Below, piece after piece: positions 38,290 to 46,937 of a stretch of 64,000 nucleotides of DNA. The DNA lies in NCBI GenBank assembly GCA_903930535.1, contig CAIYYX010000099.1:38447-102446 (forward strand), in the 5' to 3' direction. The notes under the pieces are model-generated. The model was given only the letters and a program-made list of their open reading frames with translations, had not been told where the DNA came from and did not search any database. A program made the translations under genes and the position numbers. The stretch is from an uncultured Sterolibacterium sp. Its GTDB lineage: Bacteria; Pseudomonadota; Gammaproteobacteria; Burkholderiales; Rhodocyclaceae. Positions within the stretch are counted from its first letter, which is position 1. Every line of letters starts with the position of its first letter.

Positions 38290-38928
38290 TCAGGCGACCC
38301 CATACTGTGTGCGATATTGCCTGACCGCCTGAAGACTGCTGGAGAGTGCCGGGTTGTCTTGCAGATAGCCGACGAGGTCGTCAAGATTGGCGACGCTGAC
38401 CACCGGGATGCCATAGCTCTGCTCGACTTCCTGCACTGCCGAGAGCTCTCCCGCTCCCCGCTCCATGCGGTCGAGCGCGATCACCACGCCTGCCGGCTCG
38501 GCGCCTGTGGCCCGGATGAGATTGACCGATTCGCGCACGGAGGTTCCGGCGGAGATGACATCGTCTATGATCAGGACCCGCCCAGAGAGCGGCGCGCCTA
38601 TCAGGGAACCACCCTCGCCGTGGTCCTTGGCTTCCTTGCGGTTGAACGAGAAGGGAAGATTTCTGCCTTGTTGCGCCAGAGCCATGGCGGTGCCGGCAAC
38701 CAGCGGGATTCCCTTGTAGGCCGGTCCGAAGAGCATGTCGACAGAAATGCCGGAGGCGAGGATGGCGCGCGCATAGAAACCGCAAAGCTTGGCCAGAGAG
38801 GCGCCATCGGCGAAGGAGCCGGCATTGAAAAAATAGGGCGACATCCGCCCTGCCTTGGTCTTGAACTCGCCGAAGCGCAACACGTCCTGTTCGCAGGCAA
38901 ATTCGATGAAGTCACGGCTAAAATTCAC
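38290..38928 (-). CDS. pyrE: Orotate phosphoribosyltransferase
   Basis: A 212-residue enzyme of pyrimidine synthesis that joins orotate and PRPP to form OMP. It begins [35 protein letters not shown] and has the PRPP-binding motif [17 protein letters not shown] (near residue 120). The GTG at 38928, preceded by AGGGA, gives the family's normal length; a TTG at 38946 would add six residues. Confidence 0.95.
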   Translation of the reverse strand: MNFSRDFIEFACEQDVLRFGEFKTKAGRMSPYFFNAGSFADGASLAKLCGFYARAILASGISVDMLFGPAYKGIPLVAGTAMALAQQGRNLPFSFNRKEAKDHGEGGSLIGAPLSGRVLIIDDVISAGTSVRESVNLIRATGAEPAGVVIALDRMERGAGELSAVQEVEQSYGIPVVSVANLDDLVGYLQDNPALSSSLQAVRQYRTQYGVA

Positions 38929-38946
38929 GGTCTGTCCCTGACGCAA

Positions 38947-39307
38947 AAACCACCATGCTACGCATCATTTCCATGAATCTCAATTCATCTGTCGTAATCC
39001 ACGCTCAGCGGCGCATCTTGGCCAACCCCTGCGCTGAATTTGTACCTTGCGGCGCATGACCGCTAACTGAACATAAAGCAGCCGGTCTTCGTGAGGCCAT
39101 GCCCTCAAGACGTCAGTTCAAGATTCCCCTCCGTGCACTTTCGCAACCCTTCCAGAACTGCTCGGGCAAGAAGGGCCGTCGCGAAATTTAAGAACCGCCA
39201 TAAGGATTTATTAAGCTTGGAGTAGTTACATAGCACACACAGGAGCGATCGATCTGCGCGTGGGATCAGCCCCGTATAACCTTCAATCACTCATAGGAGC
39301 ACTGACC
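38947..39307. other. Intergenic region, no recognised gene
   Basis: About 360 bases between divergent pyrE and a small exported protein gene. Short frames occur on both strands without good start signals or recognisable sequence. It should hold promoters for both neighbours, but I see no convincing pair of hexamers. Confidence 0.5.
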
Positions 39308-39607
39308 ATGAAACTACGGAACCTGACCTTGGCTTTCACTGCAGCTGTTTTGTTACCGACTTTCGCTTACGCTGGCAACGACACCGATGCGATTCGCGCA
39401 AGCTTCGTCCGCGACCTCAATCACGGTGGTTCGACCAGGGAATTTGTTTTGATTGCGATCAGAGCCAACGCCAAGCCTCTGGGTGCAAGCAACACGGTCG
39501 GAGAGCTTGAACAGATACTGCTCAGTTTTAATCGTAGCCTTTCCCTAGAACTGGAACCACAGAAAAACCATGCGGAGTCCAATTCTGACGCAGGCAAGGC
39601 CGGTTAG
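39308..39607 (+). CDS. Small exported protein of unknown function
   Basis: A 99-residue protein with a signal peptide (MKLRNLTLAFTAAVLLPTFAYAG) and an otherwise uncharacterised mature part (about 75 residues, ending in a polar tail). I do not recognise the family. An AGGAGC site sits upstream of the ATG at 39308. It precedes a DUF2788-like gene and a two-component system on the same strand, but gaps of 125 bases leave co-transcription open. Confidence 0.6.
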   Translation: MKLRNLTLAFTAAVLLPTFAYAGNDTDAIRASFVRDLNHGGSTREFVLIAIRANAKPLGASNTVGELEQILLSFNRSLSLELEPQKNHAESNSDAGKAG

Positions 39608-39732
39608 CCTCGCGTCAAGACGATCTTTCTACAGTGGCGCACTACTGATGAGCCATGTTGTCTCGACAAACCGTGCCCCAGCTAATTTCAACCATGATGT
39701 GCCGTGCAGAAACTCAAGAAGGAGGTATGCTT

Positions 39733-39942
39733 ATGTGGGGTCTTAGCGAAGGACAGATTTCGGCTTTTTTCCTGCCTTTTGGCATCGGCGCCATCATGCT
39801 TTTCGCCGTTATTATGATGACTGAATTGGCTCTCAAGGCGAGGATCGGCAAGCGGGGAACAGCCATGCTCTTGCTCGTCATGACCTTTGGCCTGTCCAGC
39901 TTCATGGCAAAGGTGTTGGTGCAGCAGTGGCTGCAGTTATAA
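39733..39942 (+). CDS. DUF2788-like small membrane protein
   Basis: A 69-residue protein with two hydrophobic segments (ISAFFLPFGIGAIMLFAVIMM and GTAMLLLVMTFGLSSFMAKVLV) joined by a basic loop. Length and layout match the betaproteobacterial DUF2788 family, function unknown. AAGGAGGT lies 7 bases before the ATG at 39733, which is why I prefer it to the ATG two codons upstream. It is 15 bases before the response regulator gene, so it may be the first gene of that operon. Confidence 0.7.
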   Translation: MWGLSEGQISAFFLPFGIGAIMLFAVIMMTELALKARIGKRGTAMLLLVMTFGLSSFMAKVLVQQWLQL

Positions 39943-39957
39943 GGGGAAACATCACAA

Positions 39958-40614
39958 ATGCGTATCCTGATCGCTGAGGACGACCGCCTGCTGGGCGAGG
40001 GTATTCTGGCCGGCCTGAAGCAGAAGGGCTTCAAGGCCGAGTGGCTGCAGGATGGCCTCGCTGCCTGGAATGCCTTGCAGGCGGAAGCCTTTTCCGCGCT
40101 GGTGCTCGACCTCGGTCTGCCCAAGCTGCCTGGGCTGGACTTGCTGCGACGCTTGCGAGCGAGCGGGTCTACGATTCCCGTCCTCATACTCACCGCCAGG
40201 GACACCCCCCAGGACATCGTTGCAGGGCTGGATACCGGCGCCGACGACTATCTGGTCAAACCGTTCGACCTGGGCGAACTGGCGGCGCGTCTTCGTTCCC
40301 TTGTGCGCCGCGCTGCTGGCGGGGCTGCACCGACACTCGAATGCGGTCGCCTCCGCCTCGATCCGGCAGCACGTAGTATCGAGTATGAAGGCCACCCCAT
40401 CGAACTCACGACGCGAGAGTTCGGGTTACTGCACGAATTGATGCTGAACGCCGGCAAGGTGTTGACGCGCGCCCAACTCGAATCCAAGCTTTACGCTTGG
40501 GGTGAGGAGGTCGAGTCAAATGCACTCGAGGTCCATGTTCACCACCTGCGCCGCAAACTTGCAGCCGGCCTGATCCGCACCGTGCGCGGGGTCGGTTACA
40601 TCATGCCCAAATGA
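39958..40614 (+). CDS. OmpR/QseB-family response regulator
   Basis: A 218-residue two-component regulator. The receiver domain (1-115) has the acidic pocket (EDD near residue 8), phospho-acceptor Asp in VLDLGLPKLPG (near residue 51) and the Lys in LVKPFDLGEL. The C-terminal winged helix (about 125-215) shows the OmpR-type ELTTREFGLLHELMLNAGKVLTR and VHVHHLRRKL. Its stop overlaps the start of the kinase gene that follows, its partner. Confidence 0.93.
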   Translation: MRILIAEDDRLLGEGILAGLKQKGFKAEWLQDGLAAWNALQAEAFSALVLDLGLPKLPGLDLLRRLRASGSTIPVLILTARDTPQDIVAGLDTGADDYLVKPFDLGELAARLRSLVRRAAGGAAPTLECGRLRLDPAARSIEYEGHPIELTTREFGLLHELMLNAGKVLTRAQLESKLYAWGEEVESNALEVHVHHLRRKLAAGLIRTVRGVGYIMPK

Positions 40615-41960
40615 ACGCCACCAAGGTTCGCAGCCTGCGCTTTCGCCTGATCACGGCGACGCTCTCGGCCATTTCTGTCATCTGGATCGCGGTATCCATC
40701 GGTGCCTGGTATGAGGCAACGGCCGAAGCCGATATGTTGTTCGACCAGCACCTGGGCGAATTTGCTGCGCTGATGGCCGGCCTGGTGAGCGAGAATGCGA
40801 CGCAAGAGATCGCGGAACACCTCGAACAACCAGGCTTCATCCCCAGCATCACCACCCAGGTCTGGTCCAGAGAAGGCCAACTGCTTTTTCGCACGGGAGA
40901 CGCACCCCTGCAGAGGCTGTCAGCCATTGAAGACGGCTTGTCCGACAGCGTCAGCGGCGGCCGGCAGTGGCGGGTCTCCAGCAAGTGGGATGCCAGCCGA
41001 AGTTACCTGGTGCAGGTTGCGGAGACGGTCGAGACCCGCGCCGGCATCAAGCGCGAACTGGCGAGCCATTTTCTTATTCCCATTGTAGCCGCCCTGCCTC
41101 TGCTGGCTGGTGCCCTGATTTGGCTGATAGGCGCGAATCTGGCGCCCTTGTCGCGCCTGGCGGAGTCCATTTCCCAGCGCTCGCCCGAACGCCTCGATGC
41201 CATTCCTCTGGCGGGGGTGCCGCAGGAGCTGCTGCCCATACTCGAGCAGTTGAATCGCCTCTTCACCCGCGTCGGCCAGTCGTTCGAAAAGGAGAAGCGC
41301 TTTACTGCCGATGCCGCACATGAATTGCGCACCCCCCTTGCGGCCATGCGTACCCACGCCCAGGTGGCGCGCAACAGCGAGGAGGGGGCTCAGCGCGATC
41401 GTTCGCTGGATTGCCTGATTGAAGCCAGCGAGAGGACGACGCGTCTGGTGGAACAACTGCTGACCATGGCCCGGGTAGACGCCACGGCCATGGGCGAACG
41501 CTTCGTAGCCGTCGATTTGCGCGAAGTGGCAGCGGCGGCAATCGGTATGGAAGCCCCTCTGGCCATCGCCAAACCGGTAGACCTGGTGCTGGAGGAAGGT
41601 TCAGCCGCCAGGGTCCAGGGAAATCCTGTCCTGCTCACCGCACTGCTGCGAAACCTGATCGACAATGCCGCGCGTTATTCGCCTGCCGGCACTTCGGTCG
41701 TGGTCAGTACCAAACTGGAAGGCGGTGCCGTGGTTCTGGAGGTGGCCGATAGCGGACCCGGCATCGCAGTGGCCGAGCGGGCGCGGATGCTGGAGCGTTT
41801 CACCCGCATCGAAGACACTCAGGGGACGGGTTCCGGCCTGGGGCTATCCATCGTCGCTCGCATCGCCGAACTGCACAATGCGCACCTCGAACTGGACGAT
41901 GGCAGCGCCGGTATCGGGCTGTGCGTGCGGATCACATTTTCCGGCGGTTCCACCGGCTAG
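40611..41960 (+). CDS. Sensor histidine kinase, QseC-like
   Basis: A 449-residue membrane kinase: two membrane segments (about 12-35 and 150-170) flank a periplasmic sensor region of about 115 residues, followed by a HAMP-like linker, the dimerisation domain with H-box AAHELRTPLAAMRTHAQ (near residue 238), and the ATPase domain with N-box LLRNLIDNAARYSP and G-boxes VADSGPGI and GTGSGLGLSIV. The layout matches the QseC/TctE group; the signal is unknown. It overlaps the upstream regulator by 4 bases. Confidence 0.93.
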   Translation: MNATKVRSLRFRLITATLSAISVIWIAVSIGAWYEATAEADMLFDQHLGEFAALMAGLVSENATQEIAEHLEQPGFIPSITTQVWSREGQLLFRTGDAPLQRLSAIEDGLSDSVSGGRQWRVSSKWDASRSYLVQVAETVETRAGIKRELASHFLIPIVAALPLLAGALIWLIGANLAPLSRLAESISQRSPERLDAIPLAGVPQELLPILEQLNRLFTRVGQSFEKEKRFTADAAHELRTPLAAMRTHAQVARNSEEGAQRDRSLDCLIEASERTTRLVEQLLTMARVDATAMGERFVAVDLREVAAAAIGMEAPLAIAKPVDLVLEEGSAARVQGNPVLLTALLRNLIDNAARYSPAGTSVVVSTKLEGGAVVLEVADSGPGIAVAERARMLERFTRIEDTQGTGSGLGLSIVARIAELHNAHLELDDGSAGIGLCVRITFSGGSTG

Positions 41961-42039
41961 TGCCTGCAGGTGCTAGTCTTTTGAACGATAACCGGCATAC
42001 TATGAACCCCGTCAAACATTTCCGAAGCGACCAACTGCC

Positions 42040-42513
42040 ATGAAGATCTGCCCTTGCGGAACGGGACTGGACTTTGATGCCTGTTGTGGCCCGATATTGG
42101 GTGGAGTGCCTGCACCCACTCCAGAAGCGTTGATGCGCGCTCGCTATTCGGGCTTCGTGACGAGGAACCTCGATTACGTCGAACGCACGCTCGCCCCTGA
42201 GATTCGTCAGGATTTCAACCGCCCCGAGGCCGAGCGTACTGCGGAGCAGGTTGAGTGGCTTGGCCTCGATGTGCTTTCTGCGAGCGAAACTGGTGAAACT
42301 GGAACGGTCGAATTCCAGTTTCGTTTTCGTCGCGACGGGCAGGAGTTCGGCCAACATGAACTGGCCAAATTTCGTCGCGAGAATGGCAAATGGTTGTACG
42401 TAAGCGGAAAGGTGGGTCCCAAGCCGCCACCGCGCCAAGTGGAGAAGATTGGACGCAATGACCCGTGCCCCTGTGGTTCGGGCAAGAAGTTCAAGAAATG
42501 CTGCGGCGCTTGA
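42040..42513 (+). CDS. YchJ-family SEC-C motif protein
   Basis: A 157-residue protein with two Cys-rich ends: an N-terminal [15 protein letters not shown] and a C-terminal SEC-C motif [16 protein letters not shown], which binds zinc. The middle (about 25-125) is the YchJ/NTF2-like domain ([21 protein letters not shown]). The function is not known; SEC-C motifs often mediate contact with the translocase or ribosome. It is followed directly by the Cys-cluster gene. Confidence 0.92.
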   Translation: MKICPCGTGLDFDACCGPILGGVPAPTPEALMRARYSGFVTRNLDYVERTLAPEIRQDFNRPEAERTAEQVEWLGLDVLSASETGETGTVEFQFRFRRDGQEFGQHELAKFRRENGKWLYVSGKVGPKPPPRQVEKIGRNDPCPCGSGKKFKKCCGA

Positions 42514-42540
42514 TTGCTCGCTAGAACCTGGGCAAGGATT

Positions 42541-43329
42541 GTGGAACGACGATTCAACTGCACTTCCTGCGGCAAGTGCTGTCATGGAAACATACCGCTC
42601 ACGCTTAACGATGCACTGCGGCACGCTGGCCGCTTTCCTTTGGCAATGGTTTGGACGCCTGTGCCGCAGGGAGCGAAGGCTTTTCCGCTGGCCACGCGTC
42701 TAGGCATAACGCTCAAACTGCAAAAGCGTTTGCAAATGGCCGTTATCATTGGTCCGGCCGCGTATATGCCCAAGTCATTGCCCTGCCCAGAGCTGAGCAA
42801 AGAAGGGCTGTGCGGAATTCATTCTATAAAGCCAAACCGCTGCAGGACTATGCCGTTCTATCCCTACCTTGAGGAGTCAGAACAAGGTGCCTTGTTGGTT
42901 CCGCGAAAAGGATGGGAATGCGATACATCTGCAGCCGCCCCGACCGTCTATCGGGAAGGAAAAATTGTGGACGCCGGAGATTTTATCCGGGAGCGAAAGG
43001 AGCTTCTCGATCACGCCCCTTTAATGAGGAAGTATGGGGACTACATGCTGCAGCATTCTCCATGGATACTCGACAATTTGAAGGCAGTGGCCGGCCGGCC
43101 GGATGGCCAAATAGTAACCAGCCTGTCTTCCTTCTTGACTGCCATAAAGCATCTTGACGCTACCAATATTGCCGCGCAACAGCTTCCGGTGCTGAACACC
43201 TTCGCCGAGTTGACTGCAACCATGCCAGAGGTTGCTGCCTACAACAGAAACTACGCTGGCTGGGCAAGAGAGATGTGGTATCTCCTCAAGCTCTCTGGCG
43301 CTCAGTGTGAGCCAGGCTCTGCGCAATGA
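42541..43329 (+). CDS. YkgJ-family cysteine cluster protein
   Basis: A 262-residue protein with an N-terminal Cys cluster (FNCTSCGKCCHGNIPLT) typical of the YkgJ/Fe-S oxidoreductase family, and further conserved Cys residues in LPCPELSKEGLCGIHSIKPNRCRTMPF. Members are thought to bind zinc or iron; the function is unknown. The start is uncertain: I use the GTG at 42541; a TTG immediately after the previous gene (42514) would add nine residues. It reads in line with the YchJ-like gene. Confidence 0.82.
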   Translation: MERRFNCTSCGKCCHGNIPLTLNDALRHAGRFPLAMVWTPVPQGAKAFPLATRLGITLKLQKRLQMAVIIGPAAYMPKSLPCPELSKEGLCGIHSIKPNRCRTMPFYPYLEESEQGALLVPRKGWECDTSAAAPTVYREGKIVDAGDFIRERKELLDHAPLMRKYGDYMLQHSPWILDNLKAVAGRPDGQIVTSLSSFLTAIKHLDATNIAAQQLPVLNTFAELTATMPEVAAYNRNYAGWAREMWYLLKLSGAQCEPGSAQ

Positions 43330-43542
43330 ACTGTGTGAAAGAATAGCCCGACAAACCTGGCAGTTGCCAGAGTGCCGATTGCCGCAAGATGCGAACGATT
43401 GGAATGGCGGTCCTGACGGAGCCCTGGCTCAGGGTCCGGGGGCACATCTCCAGCGACTTGGCCGGGAAACGTATTCGAGTTTCGCGCCGCTTGCTGATGC
43501 CCGCGAGTCGCATGGAGTCGAAGCCCTTTTTCGCGCGGGGAT
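43330..43542. other. Intergenic gap, no recognised gene
   Basis: 213 bases between two convergent genes. Frames on both strands have no plausible start or recognisable content. No clear terminator hairpin seen. Confidence 0.5.
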
Positions 43543-44325
43543 TCAAGCCGGCCAGTCATAATCGATGGTCAGCGGCGCATGATCGCTGAATCTCTGAGCC
43601 GTGTAGACTGTTGCCTGCTTGGCGGTCGCTGCGATGTCAAAAGTCGCGACCTGATAATCGAGTCTCCAACCCACATTCTTGGCCCGGGCCTGGCCACGAT
43701 TGCTCCACCAAGTGTAAGCCTCTCCTGTGGCCTCGGGATGCAGTTGCCGATACACATCCACCCAGCCCAGTTTATTGAACACCTGAGTCAGCCATTCCCT
43801 CTCCTCGGGGAGAAAGCCCGAGTTCTTGAGATTGCCCTTCCAGTTCTTCAGATCTATCTCCTTGTGCGCGATATTCCAGTCGCCGCACAAGATGACCTCG
43901 CGACCACTGTCCGCGAGTTGTTTGAGGTGAATGAAAAAATGTTCCATGAAGCTGAACTTCGCGGCCTGCCGGAGTTCGCCGCTGGAACCGGAAGGAAGAT
44001 AGACCGAGACGATGGAGAAGTTGCCGAACGTGAGTTCTATGTAGCGGCCTTCGGCATCGATTTCCGGGATGCCCAATCCTTCGATAATCCCGTCCGGCTG
44101 GTGCCGGGAGTAAACCCCCACGCCGCTATAGCCCTTCTTCTCGGCGTAGTGAAAGTAGCCGTAGTAGCCCGAGGGATTGATCATTTCTGCAGACATATCG
44201 CCTGTCTGCGCCTTGAGTTCCTGCAGGCAGACAAAGTCGGCATTCTGGGCGCCCAGCCAGTCGAGAAAGCCCTTGCTGGTTGCCGAACGGATGCCGTTCA
44301 GATTTGCCGAAATGACGCGAAGCAT
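43543..44325 (-). CDS. xthA: Exodeoxyribonuclease III
   Basis: A 260-residue AP endonuclease/3'-exonuclease of base excision repair. Motifs: NLNGIRSATSKGF, LQELKAQ (metal-binding Glu), the YSGVGVYSR loop, GDWNIAHKEIDLKNWK (active Asp and Asn), WRLDYQVAT and FSDHAPLTIDYDW (catalytic Asp-His). The start is an ATG at 44325. In related genomes it often sits beside pyrE; here about 4.6 kb separates them. Confidence 0.95.
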   Translation of the reverse strand: MLRVISANLNGIRSATSKGFLDWLGAQNADFVCLQELKAQTGDMSAEMINPSGYYGYFHYAEKKGYSGVGVYSRHQPDGIIEGLGIPEIDAEGRYIELTFGNFSIVSVYLPSGSSGELRQAAKFSFMEHFFIHLKQLADSGREVILCGDWNIAHKEIDLKNWKGNLKNSGFLPEEREWLTQVFNKLGWVDVYRQLHPEATGEAYTWWSNRGQARAKNVGWRLDYQVATFDIAATAKQATVYTAQRFSDHAPLTIDYDWPA

Positions 44326-44446
44326 ATTCTTGTTCTCTGGAAGGGGGCGAGTCCTTCATTGTATATGCCCGGATGGACTCATTGCTTTGGGCGCGTAAAA
44401 TGGTTAGTCTGTCAACCCGGTTTATTCATTTGTCACGGAGAAAATC

Positions 44447-44758
44447 ATGAGCGAAATGAGCCAAGTCACCAAGGAAAAGTTGATTGCCGATTTCAAGGTG
44501 GTGGTATCCGATGCCGAAGAACTGCTGCGCGCCACCGCCGGCCAGGCCGGGGAAAAGGTGGGCGATTTGCGCAACAAGGCTCAGGATCACCTGGCTAGCG
44601 CCAAGGCCAAGCTGGCCGAGGCCGAGGCCGTCCTGGTCGACAAGGCGAAGCAGGTCGGCCGCGCCGCCGACGACTATGTGCAGGACAATCCCTGGCGTTC
44701 TGTCGGCGTCGCAGCGGGCATAGGACTTCTCGTCGGCCTGTTGATCGGCCGCCGCTGA
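44447..44758 (+). CDS. DUF883/ElaB-YqjD family protein
   Basis: A 103-residue protein: a helical, Ala/Lys/Glu-rich N-terminal part (about 5-75) and one C-terminal membrane anchor (SVGVAAGIGLLVGLLIGRR), the exact pattern of YqjD/ElaB proteins that dock at the inner membrane and can bind ribosomes in stationary phase. It starts a three-gene run with YqjE- and YqjK-like genes. Confidence 0.92.
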   Translation: MSEMSQVTKEKLIADFKVVVSDAEELLRATAGQAGEKVGDLRNKAQDHLASAKAKLAEAEAVLVDKAKQVGRAADDYVQDNPWRSVGVAAGIGLLVGLLIGRR

Positions 44759-44762
44759 AAAG

Positions 44763-45161
44763 ATGGATCCTTCTTCTCCGCGCGGCGGTCTGTTCGCCTC
44801 GCTGCGCGGTCTGCTTGCCTCGGCGATTGGGCTGCTGCAGACGCGCCTCGAACTCCTGGCCACGGAAATCGAGGAAGAGAAACTTCGTCTCCTCGGTCTT
44901 CTCGGATACGGCATCGTGGCATTCTTGCTGCTCGGCGCCGGAATCATTTTCCTGGCGATTTTCCTCACCGTTCTGCTGTGGGACAGCAATCGTCTGCTGG
45001 TGCTGGGCCTTCTTACCGCGCTATTCCTGATCTGCGGCGGCATCTCCCTGGCCCTGGCCTGGCGCTGTGCCCATGCCAAGACGCGCTTGTTCTCTTCCAG
45101 CCTGGCCGAGCTGGCACAGGACCGGGCTGCGCTTTCCGGCCGCGAGGTAGGCGGTCCGTGA
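44763..45161 (+). CDS. YqjE/holin superfamily III-like membrane protein
   Basis: A 132-residue protein with two hydrophobic segments (LLGYGIVAFLLLGAGIIFLAIFLTVLL and LLVLGLLTALFLICGGISLALAW) and an N-terminal LLQTRLELLATEIEEEKLRLL, typical of the YqjE family (Phage_holin_3_6 domain). Despite that name it is a housekeeping membrane protein. It lies 4 bases after the YqjD-like gene and overlaps the next gene by GTGA. Confidence 0.9.
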   Translation: MDPSSPRGGLFASLRGLLASAIGLLQTRLELLATEIEEEKLRLLGLLGYGIVAFLLLGAGIIFLAIFLTVLLWDSNRLLVLGLLTALFLICGGISLALAWRCAHAKTRLFSSSLAELAQDRAALSGREVGGP

Positions 45162-45475
45162 GCCCAAGAATGGTCGAGTTGGCCTTGAAGAAGCAGCGTC
45201 TGCAGCTGAAAAGCGCCACCCTGCGCAGTAAGCTCGCCAACCAGGCGGGGGCTTGGGCGCCGGCCTTTGCCGCCGCCGACCAGGTGTGGACCGGAATAGC
45301 CTGGTTGCGCCGGCACCCGGCGCTGCCGATAGCCTTAATCGCGGCGCTCCTGCTTGCCCGTCCGCGCGCATTGCTGCGCATTGCTTCGCGCGGCTGGTTC
45401 TTCTGGCGTGGCTGGAAGCGTTTGCGGGATGTGCTGATGAACGCACTCGCCGTCGTCCCCGGAGGGCATTCCTAG
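45158..45475 (+). CDS. YqjK-like protein
   Basis: A 105-residue basic protein with one hydrophobic segment (RRHPALPIALIAALLLARP) preceded by an Arg/Lys/Gln-rich helix (ALKKQRLQLKSATLRSKLANQ), as in YqjK, third gene of the yqjDEK cluster. The GTG at 45158 overlaps the YqjE stop; an ATG four codons inside is possible. Confidence 0.75.
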   Translation: MSPRMVELALKKQRLQLKSATLRSKLANQAGAWAPAFAAADQVWTGIAWLRRHPALPIALIAALLLARPRALLRIASRGWFFWRGWKRLRDVLMNALAVVPGGHS

Positions 45476-45535
45476 TGGACGTAGTTGTCGAAACGACAAC
45501 CCAGACCACTTGTGCCGCGGAGCAGGGGCGCTAGC

Positions 45536-45871
45536 ATGATGCGCCGCATGCTCCTGGCGCAGCAGCGAGAGCGCGTATATATCGTGGCCCATATGGCCAC
45601 CGTCAAGGGCCTGATGCCCCTCCTGATGAAGCGTCGCAACGGCAACCGCTGGAGTCGGTCCGAGCGCGCCGCTCTGTATAACCAACTGCGTGCGCTCTCC
45701 TATCTCTCACCCTATCTCATCACCCTCGCCCTGCCGGGTTCCTTCCTCATGCTGCCCGTTCTGGCATGGTGGCTGGACCGCCGCCGCGGCCAGTTGGATG
45801 GTCCGAGAGGCGATAATCGGCCGCAAGCCATGGCAGCACAGGCCGAAGCAGAAAGGCCCGGCAATTCCTGA
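45536..45871 (+). CDS. Small membrane-associated protein of unknown function
   Basis: A 111-residue basic protein (MMRRMLLAQQRERVYIVAHM...) with one or two hydrophobic segments (LSYLSPYLITLALPGSFLMLPVLAWWL) followed by RRR and a polar tail. The hydrophobic part resembles the membrane segment of LETM1-type proteins, but the match is weak. I do not assign a function. It follows the YqjK-like gene on the same strand by about 60 bases. Confidence 0.55.
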   Translation: MMRRMLLAQQRERVYIVAHMATVKGLMPLLMKRRNGNRWSRSERAALYNQLRALSYLSPYLITLALPGSFLMLPVLAWWLDRRRGQLDGPRGDNRPQAMAAQAEAERPGNS

Positions 45872-45937
45872 AATTGCCGGGTTTTCCCTGTTCTGTTCCG
45901 CTGATCCAAAGCGGATTTGCCGCAGAACAATGCGGCC

Positions 45938-46411
45938 ATGATGCGATTTTCTGCCTTGGTTTTTCTGCTCCTGGCCGGTTGTGCACAGTGGCCTGCCACA
46001 TTACCCCCCATTTCCCCGGCGACATTTCCCGTCAGCGAAAAAGGCCAGGATATCGCGCTCTACGCGCTTGGCCTGATCGATACGGGTTACCGCTATGGCG
46101 GCAAGAACCCTGAGGCTGGTCTTGATTGCAGCGGCATGGTCAGCCATGTCTTTGGCCAGGCGGCGGGAATCAAGCTGGCGGGCAGCGCTGCCGATATCGC
46201 CAGAAGCGGCCGTCCGATTGAGCTCGCACAGCTGCGGCCGGGCGATCTGGTGTTTTTCAACACGCGCCGCAAGCCCTATTCTCACGTCGGCATCTACATT
46301 GGCGGTGGCCGCTTCGTCCATGCCCCGAACAGCAACGGCAAGGTGCGCGCGGAAAGCCTGCAGCATGGCTACTTCGCGGCGCGGCTGGAGGCTGCGCGAA
46401 GCTACTTCTAA
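45938..46411 (+). CDS. NlpC/P60 family lipoprotein peptidase
   Basis: A 157-residue lipoprotein (lipobox LLAGC) with an NlpC/P60 papain-like domain. The catalytic Cys is in GLDCSGMVSHVF, the His in YSHVGIYIGGGRFVHAPNS, with a polar third residue nearby. Such enzymes cut peptide cross-links or stem peptides of peptidoglycan (MepS/Spr group). I start at ATG 45938; the next codon is also ATG. It overlaps the convergent CBS gene by 4 bases. Confidence 0.9.
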   Translation: MMRFSALVFLLLAGCAQWPATLPPISPATFPVSEKGQDIALYALGLIDTGYRYGGKNPEAGLDCSGMVSHVFGQAAGIKLAGSAADIARSGRPIELAQLRPGDLVFFNTRRKPYSHVGIYIGGGRFVHAPNSNGKVRAESLQHGYFAARLEAARSYF

Positions 46412-46821
46412 CCGAACTGGTGCTTCACAAAGTCTTCCTGCGAGAGGGACTCACGGATCAGGTCGCTGGCCGAGATGACCCCGACCACTTGATCGCCTTC
46501 CAGCACGGGCAGGTGGCGGATATGTTTATCGGACATGAGTGCCATGCATCCCTCCAGCGTCTCTTCGAGGGAGACATGGTGCACCCTGGCGGTCATCATG
46601 TCGCGCAGCCGGGTTTCGGCAGAACTCTTGCCGTAGAGTATGGACTTGCGCGCAAAGTCGCGCTCGGAGAATATGCCGACGAGGCTGCCGCCCTCCATCA
46701 CCAGCAGTGCCCCGATGTCATGCTGAGTCATCAGTGCCAGAGCCTGGTATAGCGTGTCGTCCGGGCCGGCGGAAATGATCTTGCGCCCCTTTTTCTCCAG
46801 CAGTTGTTTGACCGTTTTCAT
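46408..46821 (-). CDS. CBS-domain pair protein
   Basis: A 137-residue protein consisting of two CBS repeats (about 8-60 and 75-130): MTQHDIGALLVMEGGSLVGIFSERDFARK and MSDKHIRHLPVLEGDQVVGVISASDLI. CBS pairs bind adenosine nucleotides and report energy state. Stand-alone two-CBS proteins of this kind have no set target. I start at the ATG 46821 (MKTVKQLLEKKG) rather than 20 codons upstream. Confidence 0.9.
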   Translation of the reverse strand: MKTVKQLLEKKGRKIISAGPDDTLYQALALMTQHDIGALLVMEGGSLVGIFSERDFARKSILYGKSSAETRLRDMMTARVHHVSLEETLEGCMALMSDKHIRHLPVLEGDQVVGVISASDLIRESLSQEDFVKHQFG

Positions 46822-46937
46822 GTTTATCCTCGTCGCAGAGTCGCCCCAAGTTGAGGGCGGTGGAAAGCCTGGAAGTTCCAAAGGAAGGAACCACCGTCAT
46901 CCCCTTGCGTGGCGAGGGGGTGGGATGCTCGATATAC

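Noticed and set aside
43232..43561. 109-codon plus-strand frame between the Cys-cluster gene and xthA
   Set aside because: It begins inside the preceding gene and ends inside the opposite xthA; composition is not protein-like.
44763..45161. Phage lysis (holin) gene and hence a prophage
   Set aside because: The holin-like domain belongs to the YqjE family, and the flanking YqjD- and YqjK-like genes show a housekeeping cluster; no other phage genes are near.
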